From assembly GCF_014262665.1 (NCBI RefSeq), contig NZ_CP046883.1, positions 1 to 64,000 on the forward strand: a stretch of 64,000 bases of DNA, in the 5' to 3' direction. The position numbers and the translations under genes were made by a program. The notes under the pieces were generated by a model. That model did not search any database. It was not told the DNA's origin and saw nothing but the letters and a program-made list of their open reading frames with translations. The stretch comes from Corynebacterium anserum (GTDB lineage: Bacteria; Actinomycetota; Actinomycetes; Mycobacteriales; Mycobacteriaceae). Positions 37,331-46,551 of the stretch are shown in pieces. Position 1 is the stretch's first letter. The number at the start of each line of letters is the position of its first letter.

Positions 37331-39472
37331 TTACAACAGGGGGTCTGGCAGGAGGCTGAAGGTGTAGACGTCGATGGTGAAAGACGAATGCTTATCAGCT
37401 TTGTCCCCAGCGCGGACGGACTGTTGGGCGACTTCTTCTTGTCGGGTGATGTCCGTAGTACGGATATCCCGGCGTTGAATGTCGCTGGTATCGCCTTCCC
37501 AGCCAGCAGAGCGCAGCAGTCTTACGATGTCGTCGTATTTCTTGCCCTGAAGGCTTGGCATTACGAACTGGTTGCCCTTGGATACTTGGAGGGTAACCAC
37601 ACTTCCCTTCTCCAGGTCTTTACCTTGTCCAGTCTGTCCGAGAACCTTACCTTTGGCTTCTGTGGAATCCACTTCGTTGACTTGAACTTGGAACCCCGCT
37701 GATTCCAAATTTGAGCGTGCATTATCCACATCCTGGCCTACCACGACTGGTACGCGGACAAGCTCCGGCCCACTGGATACCGTGATCGTCACACGGGTGC
37801 CCTTAGAAACCTGGGATCCTTGATCAGGCGACTGCGAAAGAATCTGCCCAGCGGGAGTATCCGAGCTGGCCTCCTCACGAACCTGAGGGTTGAGCTCCAG
37901 GCCAGCTTTCTCTAGGGCTTGGCGGGCGGCGTCGGTGGTGAGGCCAGTGAGGTCAGGAACCTCGGTGATTTCCTTACCACTGGAGATGACCAGTTTGATA
38001 CGGGTGCCTTTTGGAACGGTGGAACCCGGTTCAGGTTCGGTGCCGATGGCGGTATCGCGAGGGATCTGGGCATGGGTGTGCTCCGTGACGTCATATTGGA
38101 GCCCGGCTTTGCTCAGAGCCTTTTCCGCATCTGCGCGAGACAGGTTCTTCACGTTGGGAATAGTCACGTTGACATCGGCGTTGGTGGATTCTGACCCGTG
38201 GGGGTCTTTCAATACATAGTTGTAGACGGCAAAACCGCCCGCACCCAGGGCTGCGAGAATCACGAGCGTCCACAGGACTGGAGCAACGCGAGAACGTTTC
38301 TGGTCATCCTCGTAGTAGTCCTCGTCGCTGTCATCGCCATTGTGCTCGCCGTAGTTTTCGGCGGTGTTGTAATCGGCGTAGTCGCTGCCGTAGTTGTCGC
38401 CGTAGCTATCGTAGGTGTTGCCAGCTCCGGGGTAACCGTCGGCGGAGGAGCTGTACTGTGCTTCGTCGCGTCCGGTGGCTCCTTCCGCTTCGGCAGCGTG
38501 AGCAGCGCCATAACCTGCAGCGGCTCCGGCCAGACCACCAGCGCCAGCAGCGGGCATGACTGATGTAGATGTACTTTCGCTGTGATTCAGGTATTCCTGG
38601 GCAACGAGGGGAAGTTGATCCTCGCTGAGACGGCGCAGGTCAGTGGCCATCTGGGAGGCGTCATGATACCGATTTCCCGGTTTTTTGGCCATGGAAGCCA
38701 GAATGATCGAATCAATGGACAGAGCTTCGCGCTTTGACAGATGCATGCCCGGAACCGAGCTTGGTGGAACCGGATCGTCCTGTACATGCTGGAACGCCAC
38801 AGAAAAAGGGGATTCGCCTTCGAATGGGGGGCGCCCAGTGGCCAGTTCGTAGAATACGCAGCCTGCGGCATAGATATCTGAGCGAGCATCAGCGGATTTG
38901 CCGCGCGCCTGCTCGGGTGAGAGGTACTGTGCTGTACCGATCACCGCTGCTGTTTGAGTCATTGCGGCGGAGGAATCCGAGAGGGCACGGGCGATGCCGA
39001 AGTCCATCACCTTCACAGATCCCGTGTTGGTGATCATGATGTTTGCCGGTTTGATATCGCGGTGAATGATGCCCGCCTCATGGCTGAAGTGAAGGGCATT
39101 AGCTACTTCGGACATCACCTTTGCGGCATCGTTGAGGCCGAGTTTGCCGTGTTCATTGATGATGTCACGCAGGGTGTCTCCGTGGACGCGCTCCATGATG
39201 ATGTACGGGACGGATCCATCGGATTCTGGTGTTTCGCCGGTATCGTAAACCGCCACGATGTTCGGGTGGTTCAACTTGGCGGAGTTCTGTGCTTCGCGGC
39301 GGAAACGTTCCAGGAATGAGACATCACGCGCGAGGTCCGCGCGCATGATCTTCACAGCCACATCGCGGCCGAGTAGTTCGTCGGTCGCTGCGTACACATC
39401 GGACATTCCGCCTGTGCCGATTTTGGCGTCGAGGCGGTAGCGTCCGCCAAGCACTGTGCCACGTCGGTCCAC
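37331..39472 (-). CDS. pknB: Serine/threonine protein kinase PknB with PASTA domains
   Basis: A membrane receptor kinase of 713 residues that phosphorylates cell-wall and division proteins after sensing peptidoglycan fragments. The kinase domain (about 10-270) has KIGTGGMSDVYAA, catalytic HRDIKPANIMI and VMDFGIARA, with an activation loop rich in Thr/Ser. The juxtamembrane part (about 325-395) is unusually rich in Tyr, Asp, Gly and Asn. One membrane helix (about 396-420) is followed by four PASTA repeats, each with a pattern like VPDLTGLTTDAARQALEKAG. Last gene of the fhaA-to-pknB cluster, 231 bases after pknA, with a candidate promoter of its own. Confidence 0.96.
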   Translation of the reverse strand: MDRRGTVLGGRYRLDAKIGTGGMSDVYAATDELLGRDVAVKIMRADLARDVSFLERFRREAQNSAKLNHPNIVAVYDTGETPESDGSVPYIIMERVHGDTLRDIINEHGKLGLNDAAKVMSEVANALHFSHEAGIIHRDIKPANIMITNTGSVKVMDFGIARALSDSSAAMTQTAAVIGTAQYLSPEQARGKSADARSDIYAAGCVFYELATGRPPFEGESPFSVAFQHVQDDPVPPSSVPGMHLSKREALSIDSIILASMAKKPGNRYHDASQMATDLRRLSEDQLPLVAQEYLNHSESTSTSVMPAAGAGGLAGAAAGYGAAHAAEAEGATGRDEAQYSSSADGYPGAGNTYDSYGDNYGSDYADYNTAENYGEHNGDDSDEDYYEDDQKRSRVAPVLWTLVILAALGAGGFAVYNYVLKDPHGSESTNADVNVTIPNVKNLSRADAEKALSKAGLQYDVTEHTHAQIPRDTAIGTEPEPGSTVPKGTRIKLVISSGKEITEVPDLTGLTTDAARQALEKAGLELNPQVREEASSDTPAGQILSQSPDQGSQVSKGTRVTITVSSGPELVRVPVVVGQDVDNARSNLESAGFQVQVNEVDSTEAKGKVLGQTGQGKDLEKGSVVTLQVSKGNQFVMPSLQGKKYDDIVRLLRSAGWEGDTSDIQRRDIRTTDITRQEEVAQQSVRAGDKADKHSSFTIDVYTFSLLPDPLL

Positions 39473-39504
39473 GTGTCTGACTCCTTGTGTACGAATAGAT
39501 AGAG

Positions 39505-39510
39505 ATTATC
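39505..39510 (-). promoter_or_regulatory. Candidate -10 box of pknB
   Basis: On the - strand GATAAT (39510 to 39505) lies about 33 bases before the pknB start, within a 231-base gap after pknA. No good -35 is visible. It would allow pknB to be transcribed apart from the upstream operon. Confidence 0.4.
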
Positions 39511-39703
39511 TGTCTAACAGAATAGTCACTCTCTGAGCAATCCTGTTGGTGTTGCACAAGCTTGTGGTCGTTCGGTTAGGCATAGGCAGCTCGCCATCAC
39601 CATTTCATCTGCTGTGCGGTGCATTGTTGTTGGGCGCTCGCTGTGCGGTGCAGTGTAGTTGGGTGTCTGCCCAGCGGACCTCTGCGCAACCAGCCGCTGG
39701 GGA

Positions 39704-41389
39704 TCATTCTTCGGCTGTGATCATCTCCCCAGGAGCGCTCGTTGCAGAGGGGGTGTTGGGTGCGCCGGGCTGGTTGTGTGCAGCGGTATCGCTAGCGTTT
39801 GAGTGCGCTCCGCCGTTGTTCCCATTGCCGGGTGTTTCTATAGGTTTCGGCGCCCCCGTGGGTGGGTTGTTCGGTTCGTCGATACCTGGGTTGGTCGGCG
39901 TCTCGCTCGTTGGCTGGGAATTTGTTGGTTTAGTGGAACTGCTTGAGGGTTCGGATGATTTCTCCGAGGTTGATGTTGATTGGCGGGTGTCGGTTTCCGG
40001 TTCCTTTGTGTGAGTCTTTTGTTCTTCAGTTGTGGGCTCAGAATGGGTTGAGGTGACTCCGGTGGTGTGCTCCTGGGTCACGGATGGTTGCTCTGAATCT
40101 GGCTTGTGGTCATCTTTACTCGACGCCACCATGTACCCAACCACGCCCAGCGCCACGAGTACCAAAATCCCTAGTCCGATGAGGACACCGCGCTGGGTGT
40201 GAGAACCGCCTGGCGCTTGTTTTGCCGCAGAGTTGTTGATGGTGGAGGATGTTGTTGTACCGAGCGGCTCAGAGTTATCTCCAGACATCGCGGAGTTTCG
40301 TGGAGACGGGGACCCTGCTGGTGTGTTTTCACTGCTCGTTGTAGCGGTACCTCCTACTCCAGCCACAACTGGTGGAGCGATTGCGGAGTGTGATGATGCC
40401 GTATCTGGGGAAAGTTGCGGCCCTTGTTCGGGGGGAACGGCCGTGGTTGGATTTTGTGTCACGGCTTGGAGCTGTTCCGTGCGGGGTTGCACAGCGACGT
40501 CTTTGACTGGTACCCGATGTGGTTGCGGTGGGCGCTGGCCTCGGTGGACATATTCAGTAGCCGCAGCTAGTTCCCCGCCATTTGCGAAGCGAGCGTGTGG
40601 GTCCTTGCGCAGGCAAATACCAATGAGTTCCCGCATGGGCCCGGAGATCGTGTCGGGTAGAGCCGGTGGAGCTTCGGAAATGTGTTTGATCGCTACGGAG
40701 ATGGTGGAGTCTCCGGAGAATGGGCGGTGTCCGGCAACCATCTCATACGTTACGACGCCGAGAGAGTAAATATCTGAAGCGGCCTGGACAGATTGGCCTT
40801 GCGCCTGTTCGGGGGAGACGTATTGGGCGGTGCCCACGACCATTCCGGTGCGGGTCAGGGGTACTGCTGCGGCGGCTTTGGCAATGCCGAAGTCCGTAAT
40901 CTTCACTACTCCTTGAGGAGTAATTAGAAGGTTGCCTGGTTTGATATCGCGGTGAACCATGCCTGCTTCGTGGATGGTTTGGAGGCCACGGGCAACCTGG
41001 GTGGTGACATCAAGCGCGAGGGATTCCGGCAGGGTGGATTCACGGGAGAGCACGTCTGCTAGTGATTCTCCGCGGACGTATTCCATGATGATGAAGCAGA
41101 ACATCGCGCCGTTGTCGCCGCGGACTTCGCCGTAGTCATAGGTGGCTACGACATTGTCGCTGTGGAATTCTTCTGAAGCTTCGGCTTCGTTGCGGAACCG
41201 CTTCCGGAATTCATCGTTTTCTGTGTATTCCGGCTTGAGAATTTTGACGGCGACGTCGCGTTCCTTGTCCTTATCCCAAGCAAGCCACACGGTCGACATG
41301 CCACCTCGGCCGATGATCCAACTCAGCTGGTAGCGGTCACCGAGGAGGCGTTGGATGCTTTCGATGTCTGTACGGTCTGGTTGAGTCAC
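39704..41389 (-). CDS. pknA: Serine/threonine protein kinase PknA
   Basis: A membrane kinase of 561 residues, partner of PknB in control of cell shape and division. The kinase domain (about 12-275) shows IIGRGGMSTVWLAWDKD, MVHRDIKPGNLLI and ITDFGIAKAAA. A Pro/Ser/Thr-rich linker (about 285-390) leads to one membrane helix, VLIGLGILVLVALGVVGYMV (about 396-420). The outer tail of about 140 residues is Ser/Thr/Pro/Asn-rich with no PASTA domain, probably glycosylated or wall-spanning. Its start overlaps the pbpA stop by 4 bases (translational coupling). Confidence 0.95.
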   Translation of the reverse strand: MTQPDRTDIESIQRLLGDRYQLSWIIGRGGMSTVWLAWDKDKERDVAVKILKPEYTENDEFRKRFRNEAEASEEFHSDNVVATYDYGEVRGDNGAMFCFIIMEYVRGESLADVLSRESTLPESLALDVTTQVARGLQTIHEAGMVHRDIKPGNLLITPQGVVKITDFGIAKAAAAVPLTRTGMVVGTAQYVSPEQAQGQSVQAASDIYSLGVVTYEMVAGHRPFSGDSTISVAIKHISEAPPALPDTISGPMRELIGICLRKDPHARFANGGELAAATEYVHRGQRPPQPHRVPVKDVAVQPRTEQLQAVTQNPTTAVPPEQGPQLSPDTASSHSAIAPPVVAGVGGTATTSSENTPAGSPSPRNSAMSGDNSEPLGTTTSSTINNSAAKQAPGGSHTQRGVLIGLGILVLVALGVVGYMVASSKDDHKPDSEQPSVTQEHTTGVTSTHSEPTTEEQKTHTKEPETDTRQSTSTSEKSSEPSSSSTKPTNSQPTSETPTNPGIDEPNNPPTGAPKPIETPGNGNNGGAHSNASDTAAHNQPGAPNTPSATSAPGEMITAEE

Positions 41390-42834
41390 TGCTGCTCCTG
41401 TACAGCCGCATTGATTACTGCGCGGCCAATCGGTGCCGCTACTGAGCCACCGGTTGCGGCTTGGCCCACGTTACCGCCGTTTTCTACGAGTACGGCCACG
41501 GCAACATCACCGGTGAGAGAAAATGCGATGTACCAGGCGTGTGGTGCGGAATTGCGGGAATCTTCTCCGTGCTCAGCGGTGCCTGTTTTAGAAGCGATGT
41601 CGCTTTGGCCGTGTGCGTAGAGCTCGGCATCTTTCATCAGGTCGGTGAGTTGGTTGGCTATGTCCTTGCTGATGGCCGTGCCGGCTTTTTTCGGGCGGAT
41701 GGTGCGCAGGGTTTTGAGATCCGCACCTGACACCTTAGAGATGAGGTGTGGTTCCATTCGTACCCCACCATTGGCGACGGTCGCTGCAATCATGGCGTTC
41801 TGTAATGGAGTCAGTGCCACGTCGCGTTGTCCGATAGCGGATTGTGCAAGGGCTGCGTTGTCGGGGATATCACCCACCCGTGAGGGTTGGACTGGGAGCC
41901 CCAGGCTATCGATGTTGTCACCGACACCAAAATCTTCCGCGGTCTTGCGGAAAATATCTATACCGTTCTTCACGGATAGTTCGGCAAAGGCAGTATTGCA
42001 GGAGCGACGGAATGCTTCGCGGAGGGTCACAGTGCCTCCACCGCCACAAGAGGAACCTCCGTAGTTCTCCAGGGTGGTGTTTGTTCCGGGCAGGGTTATC
42101 TGATTTGCTCCGGTCACGGGAGTATTAGCGTCGTCGCCCTTTTCCAAAGCAGCGGCGGTGGTGATCACCTTAAATGTGGATCCTGGGGGCTGTGTCTGCT
42201 GAGTGGAGCGGTTGAGCAGGGGGGAACCCTCGGACTGGGAATATTGTGTGAAAGCGGCCGCTGCGGCGTCACTGTCCTTTTGGACGATTTGTGAAGGGTC
42301 GAAGCTCGGCGTGGAAGCCATTGCCAGAATTTCACCTGTGGATGGTTTGATAGCCACGACAGATCCCGAGTATCCATTGTTGGCCAGTTGTTGGTAGGCA
42401 ACTTGCTGGACGTTGGGTTTGAGGGTGAGTTCGATGTTTGCTCCGCGTTTTTCCTTTCCGGTCAGTTGATCCCAAATCTGTGAGGCGAATAGAGAATCAT
42501 CATCGCCGGTGAGGATGCCATTTTGGCTGGATTCTAGGCCAGAGGCACCGTAGCGATCCGAAAGATAACCAAGCACGGAGCCGTAAGCTGCTGGGTTGGT
42601 GGGGTATTCGCGGTAGTACATCTCGTGGTCGCCGAGCGCCGATTCTGCGAGGATTTGTCCGCCTGCGGTGATCTGTCCACGTTTGATGGTCTTAGCCGCT
42701 AAGAACTGGCGTGAGTTAAGCGGGTTATGCGCCAGACTGTTGGTTTGAAAAGCCTGGATGTATGTGAGGTTGGCGAGAAGGATGAGTATCAAGATGAAAG
42801 AGAAGATGGTGACTGTGCGAATAGCGCGATTCAT
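41386..42834 (-). CDS. pbpA: Penicillin-binding protein PbpA (class B transpeptidase)
   Basis: A D,D-transpeptidase that cross-links peptidoglycan. The 482 residues begin with a membrane anchor (TIFSFILILILLANLTYI). The transpeptidase domain has the three active-site motifs in order: STFK in QPPGSTFKVITTAAAL near residue 218, SCN in FRRSCNTAFAELSV near 280, and KTG in IASKTGTAEHG near 415. It overlaps rodA by 4 bases, forming the SEDS-bPBP pair that polymerises and cross-links glycan together, and overlaps pknA by 4 bases. Confidence 0.96.
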   Translation of the reverse strand: MNRAIRTVTIFSFILILILLANLTYIQAFQTNSLAHNPLNSRQFLAAKTIKRGQITAGGQILAESALGDHEMYYREYPTNPAAYGSVLGYLSDRYGASGLESSQNGILTGDDDSLFASQIWDQLTGKEKRGANIELTLKPNVQQVAYQQLANNGYSGSVVAIKPSTGEILAMASTPSFDPSQIVQKDSDAAAAAFTQYSQSEGSPLLNRSTQQTQPPGSTFKVITTAAALEKGDDANTPVTGANQITLPGTNTTLENYGGSSCGGGGTVTLREAFRRSCNTAFAELSVKNGIDIFRKTAEDFGVGDNIDSLGLPVQPSRVGDIPDNAALAQSAIGQRDVALTPLQNAMIAATVANGGVRMEPHLISKVSGADLKTLRTIRPKKAGTAISKDIANQLTDLMKDAELYAHGQSDIASKTGTAEHGEDSRNSAPHAWYIAFSLTGDVAVAVLVENGGNVGQAATGGSVAAPIGRAVINAAVQEQQ

Positions 42835-44270
42835 GCTTGTACTCCTCTCTGTTCGCCATAGCCGCTGAAGCCCTGGCCGGTCTGGCCTCTGTTGACGTGT
42901 GGATTCTCGTCCTCGGTGTTAGGCGCCGCAGTGTCCTTTTCCTTCTTTTTATGGCGACGCCACTTATTACCACCAGCACTGACCTCCATGACTGCGCGTG
43001 ATGAGTGGGATATTCGCAGGAGAATGGCCAGCAGTATGTAGTTGGCCAGCAGCGAAGATCCACCATGAGCCAAAAATGGCGTGGTGAGACCGGTCATTGG
43101 CAGGAGACGGGAAATACCACCGGTGACCACGAAGACTTGCACTACCAGGGTCAATGACAGTCCCCCGGCTACGAGCTTTCCGTAGGAATCGCGGTTCATC
43201 ATTGCTGTGTTAAAGCCGCGAGAGGCGATGATCACGTAGAGCAGTAGCACGCCGGCCAGGCCAATGAGCCCTAGTTCTTCACCGATGGCTGCGAGGATGA
43301 AGTCAGAATGTGCGACAGGTACGTTTTCCGGGTAGCCTTCGCCTAATCCGGTACCGGTAACTCCACCCCAGGACATGCCGAACAAAGCCTGGGATAGCTG
43401 GTAGCCGTTGCCGTGGAAGTTTGCCACCGGGTCTACAAAGTTAGCGACGCGGTCTTGGATCTTCGCGGAAATTTGGTACACGCCTACGGCGCCGATGATG
43501 GCCAAACCGAATCCTAGCACTAGCCATGACGCACGTCCCGTTGCGATGTACAACATGCCTAGAACAGTTCCGAAAAGCAAAAGCGCCGGACCGAAGTCGT
43601 TTTGTAGGGCCATAATGACAAGAGCCACACCCCAGACGAGGAACAGTGGTCCCATGTCGCGGAGACGGGGGAATTGTAGACCCAAAAAGCTCTTGCCCGC
43701 CACGGTAAACAGTTTGCGTTTGTTGACGAGCAATGTGGCAAAGAACAGCAGCAGCATGATCTTTGCGAACTCGCCGGGCTGGATAGAGATGGGTCCTAAG
43801 GTGATCCATACGGCTGCGTCGGCATTAAGATCGGACTTCGGCCACACGATGGGCAGGGCGGAGAGAATCAGTCCGCATAGACCCAGCAGATATGAGTAGT
43901 TTTCCAGGCTCCGATGGTCCCGCAGGAAAATCAGCACCGTCACCATCATGCCCACAGCTATGACGGTCCACATGATCTGTGAATTCGCTAGTGAAAACCC
44001 AGTGGCCAGGTCCAGACGATAAATCATCACCAGGCCAATGCCGTTGAGCAATGCGACAGCGGGAAGCATGATCTGATCAGCGTCCGGTGCCACAAAAGAA
44101 ATCACTAGATGCGCGATAAGGAAAATGCCGACAAAGCCGCCGATCAGTAAAAATACGTGTCCGGTGAGCTCGTTGCCCTGGGAAATCTCCAGGGAGATGA
44201 GAGCCACCATTACAACGAGAGCAGCAAGGATTAGCAGCGCTGCTTCGGTCTTACGGCGAAATATAGCCAT
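42831..44270 (-). CDS. rodA: SEDS-family peptidoglycan glycosyltransferase RodA
   Basis: A polytopic membrane protein of 479 residues with about ten helices that polymerises lipid II during wall elongation, with PbpA as its cognate transpeptidase. SEDS landmarks are ISIQPGEFAKIMLLLFFATL near residue 165, ALQNDFGPALLLFGTVLGM near 220, and VPVAHSDFILAAIGEELGLI near 310. The last 50 residues form a charged cytoplasmic tail (KWRRHKKKEKDTAAPNTEDE), a plausible kinase target. It lies 3 bases after ppp and overlaps pbpA. Confidence 0.95.
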   Translation of the reverse strand: MAIFRRKTEAALLILAALVVMVALISLEISQGNELTGHVFLLIGGFVGIFLIAHLVISFVAPDADQIMLPAVALLNGIGLVMIYRLDLATGFSLANSQIMWTVIAVGMMVTVLIFLRDHRSLENYSYLLGLCGLILSALPIVWPKSDLNADAAVWITLGPISIQPGEFAKIMLLLFFATLLVNKRKLFTVAGKSFLGLQFPRLRDMGPLFLVWGVALVIMALQNDFGPALLLFGTVLGMLYIATGRASWLVLGFGLAIIGAVGVYQISAKIQDRVANFVDPVANFHGNGYQLSQALFGMSWGGVTGTGLGEGYPENVPVAHSDFILAAIGEELGLIGLAGVLLLYVIIASRGFNTAMMNRDSYGKLVAGGLSLTLVVQVFVVTGGISRLLPMTGLTTPFLAHGGSSLLANYILLAILLRISHSSRAVMEVSAGGNKWRRHKKKEKDTAAPNTEDENPHVNRGQTGQGFSGYGEQRGVQA

Positions 44271-44273
44271 GCC

Positions 44274-45869
44274 CTACTTCACTTCCCGGCATGAGACGCC
44301 TGGCGTGGTCAGATCCTCCGGAGCTGCCGTGCGCTGTGTCTCCCTCGTGTTTTGTCCGTCTGTTTCCCGGCTGTTTTCTATCGTCGTAGCACCGCCGCTG
44401 TCAGATCTGTCGCCTGCGGAGTTCCCGTTCGCGGCATCTTTATTTGTATTCTTGGAGGCATTCTTGCCGTCCTTTGTGTCTGACTTTGTGTCGTCTTCTT
44501 TCGCAGGATTACGCGTCACGCATACCGGCAGAGTTTGTTCTGCGAGGCGATTGACCTGAGCGACCACTGCGTCGAAATTATCGTCGGGCAAGTTCTCTAA
44601 AGCCCCACGAGCTGCTGGTGTGAGATCCGATGTGGAAAACCGGTGGCAGTCACTTGATGAATGTGCTCCCAGCAACAGAACTTTCGAGTCATCAGTCAAG
44701 CACATCTCTTGGTAGAGGCTGGTCAACTGAACACCGAGAACAGGCTGAGGCATACCGTGATTAATGACGATGTCGGAATTGTCATTGGTAGTTACGTAAT
44801 AGGTCGCCTGGATCTTTTGGTAGCTGATATAACCGCCGGTTCCCAATCCAGCAAGGAGCAATAACAGAATCACCAGGGCGGCTAGGAGACCTTTACCCTT
44901 TTTCTTCGATGCTCGGGATTTCTTGTGAGGGCGTTGTCTTTCTGCCGAGTCCATCCCCGTGGCATCACTGTTTGGAGAATGATGGTGTGTTTTGAGGTTT
45001 GATAATGCGGCTGCCCGGGAAGCAGGAGAATCCGGGCGCTCCTCTTCCTTGGCCTCACCAGCGACGGCACCAACCATAATGGCGGTCTGTGGAAGTTTGA
45101 TATCGGAATCCGTCGGTTGGTCACTGGTGGCGTCGAACTCCACAACATCTGCGACCACTACGGTCACGTTATCTGGGCCGCCGCCGCGCAAGGCCATTTC
45201 CACAAGCTTCCGGGCGGCTTGATTCGGTGGATATCCCTTGAGTATCTCGGTGATGGTGTCTGGGCTCACAGGGTCAGATAGCCCGTCAGAGCACAGGAGA
45301 TAACGGTCACCGATCTGCGCTTCAAAAGTCTCCAGCGTGGGCTCAACTGGTCGTCCCGTCAACGCCTTCAAAATTAGAGAACGCTGCGGATGACTGGACA
45401 CATCCTCCTGTGCCAGCTTGCCTTGATCTACAAGAGACTGAACGAAAGTATCGTCCTTAGTGATTTGTTGCAGCACACCATCGCGCAAACGGTAACCACG
45501 GGAATCGCCGACGTGGCACATCCCCACTTTGCTGCCGCGGAATAGCAGAGCGCTGAGAGTACAACCCATCCCTGCGAGGGTTGGGTTGGCATCAACATGC
45601 ATGGCGATGTTCTGATTACCCTCTTCCATCGCCGTGAGCAGCAGTGTTTCTAAGCGCTCGTGGTGCTGCGGATCCTCGATGAGTGGAGTGTCCAGAGGCT
45701 GCAGAGCCTGGATCATGAACGTAGAAGCCACCTCTCCGGCGGCGTGACCACCCATGCCATCAGCCAGGGCCAGCAACCGGGGTCCCGCGTAGGCAGAATC
45801 CTCATTATTACCGCGCACGAGACCACGATCCGAGCAGGCCGCATAGTTGAGGGTTAGGTTCTTGGTCAT
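44274..45869 (-). CDS. ppp: PP2C-type protein phosphatase
   Basis: The membrane-anchored phosphatase that reverses PknA/PknB phosphorylation. The 531 residues contain a PP2C domain (1-240) with metal-binding motifs: SDRGLVRGNNEDSAYAG, ALADGMGGHAAGEVAS, CHVGDSRGYRLRDG, LLCSDGLSDPV and GGPDNVTVVVADV. A basic linker rich in Lys/Arg precedes one membrane helix, LLAALVILLLLLAGLGTGGY (about 328-348). An extracellular part with two Cys pairs and an Asp/Lys/Ser-rich tail follows. Located between fhaB (16 bases) and rodA (3 bases). Confidence 0.95.
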   Translation of the reverse strand: MTKNLTLNYAACSDRGLVRGNNEDSAYAGPRLLALADGMGGHAAGEVASTFMIQALQPLDTPLIEDPQHHERLETLLLTAMEEGNQNIAMHVDANPTLAGMGCTLSALLFRGSKVGMCHVGDSRGYRLRDGVLQQITKDDTFVQSLVDQGKLAQEDVSSHPQRSLILKALTGRPVEPTLETFEAQIGDRYLLCSDGLSDPVSPDTITEILKGYPPNQAARKLVEMALRGGGPDNVTVVVADVVEFDATSDQPTDSDIKLPQTAIMVGAVAGEAKEEERPDSPASRAAALSNLKTHHHSPNSDATGMDSAERQRPHKKSRASKKKGKGLLAALVILLLLLAGLGTGGYISYQKIQATYYVTTNDNSDIVINHGMPQPVLGVQLTSLYQEMCLTDDSKVLLLGAHSSSDCHRFSTSDLTPAARGALENLPDDNFDAVVAQVNRLAEQTLPVCVTRNPAKEDDTKSDTKDGKNASKNTNKDAANGNSAGDRSDSGGATTIENSRETDGQNTRETQRTAAPEDLTTPGVSCREVK

Positions 45870-45885
45870 ACGTCAAACCTCACGT

Positions 45886-46407
45886 TTATTTGCCCTCCAT
45901 CCGGACGAGGGTCTGACCAATGCGGACTTCCATGCCCGCAGAAAGCTTTTCCGGTTGGTCAAGACGCTGGGAACCAATGTACGTGCCGTTGCGCGAATCA
46001 AGATCTTCCAAGAACCAATCTGGCCCGCGTTTGATGAGACGAGCATGGCGGCCAGAGGCGAAATCGTCTTCCAACACCAACGTGGCGCTCTGCGAACGGC
46101 CGATGGTGACCTCTTCATATCCCTCAAGTTCCAAGTGAGTGCCCATGAGAGGCCCCGAGACGAGGGTCAGCGAGGTAGGCGCCTTAGCGCGCCAAAAAGC
46201 ATTGAAGCCACGGCCGCGACTTCCGTCACCATTACTGTCATCCTGAACAAAAGGAGCTGCGGCAACAACCGGCGCAGCTGACAGAAGCCCCGAAGCACGG
46301 TCGGCATCAGAACGCAGTGCGCGAATGGTCATCCAAATGAAAAACCACAGCAGCAACAGCAGGCCGACCTTGGCTACCAGCAGCAGTGTGGTCTGCACAG
46401 CAGTCAA
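45886..46407 (-). CDS. fhaB: FHA-domain membrane protein FhaB (FipA)
   Basis: A phosphothreonine-reading adaptor of 173 residues. One N-terminal membrane helix (LLLVAKVGLLLLLWFFIWM, about 7-28) is followed by a short linker and a C-terminal FHA domain (about 80-170). Its core motifs are VTIGRSQSATLVL, SGRHARLIKRG and LEDLDSRNGTYIG. In mycobacteria the homologue is phosphorylated by PknA/PknB and recruits division proteins. Second gene of the operon, 145 bases after fhaA. Confidence 0.94.
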   Translation of the reverse strand: MTAVQTTLLLVAKVGLLLLLWFFIWMTIRALRSDADRASGLLSAAPVVAAAPFVQDDSNGDGSRGRGFNAFWRAKAPTSLTLVSGPLMGTHLELEGYEEVTIGRSQSATLVLEDDFASGRHARLIKRGPDWFLEDLDSRNGTYIGSQRLDQPEKLSAGMEVRIGQTLVRMEGK

Positions 46408-46551
46408 CTCCTTGCGATAGGGGTAGAAAAAAGTGGATACAACTAGTTACCCCGCTCAGCCTAGTAGACGAGCGAGACGGAGGGGAGAGTGTTCAGCGAG
46501 TACTGCCTAAAATACAAGGTGAGCGACGTGGAGAAAAACGGCTCTGTCGGC

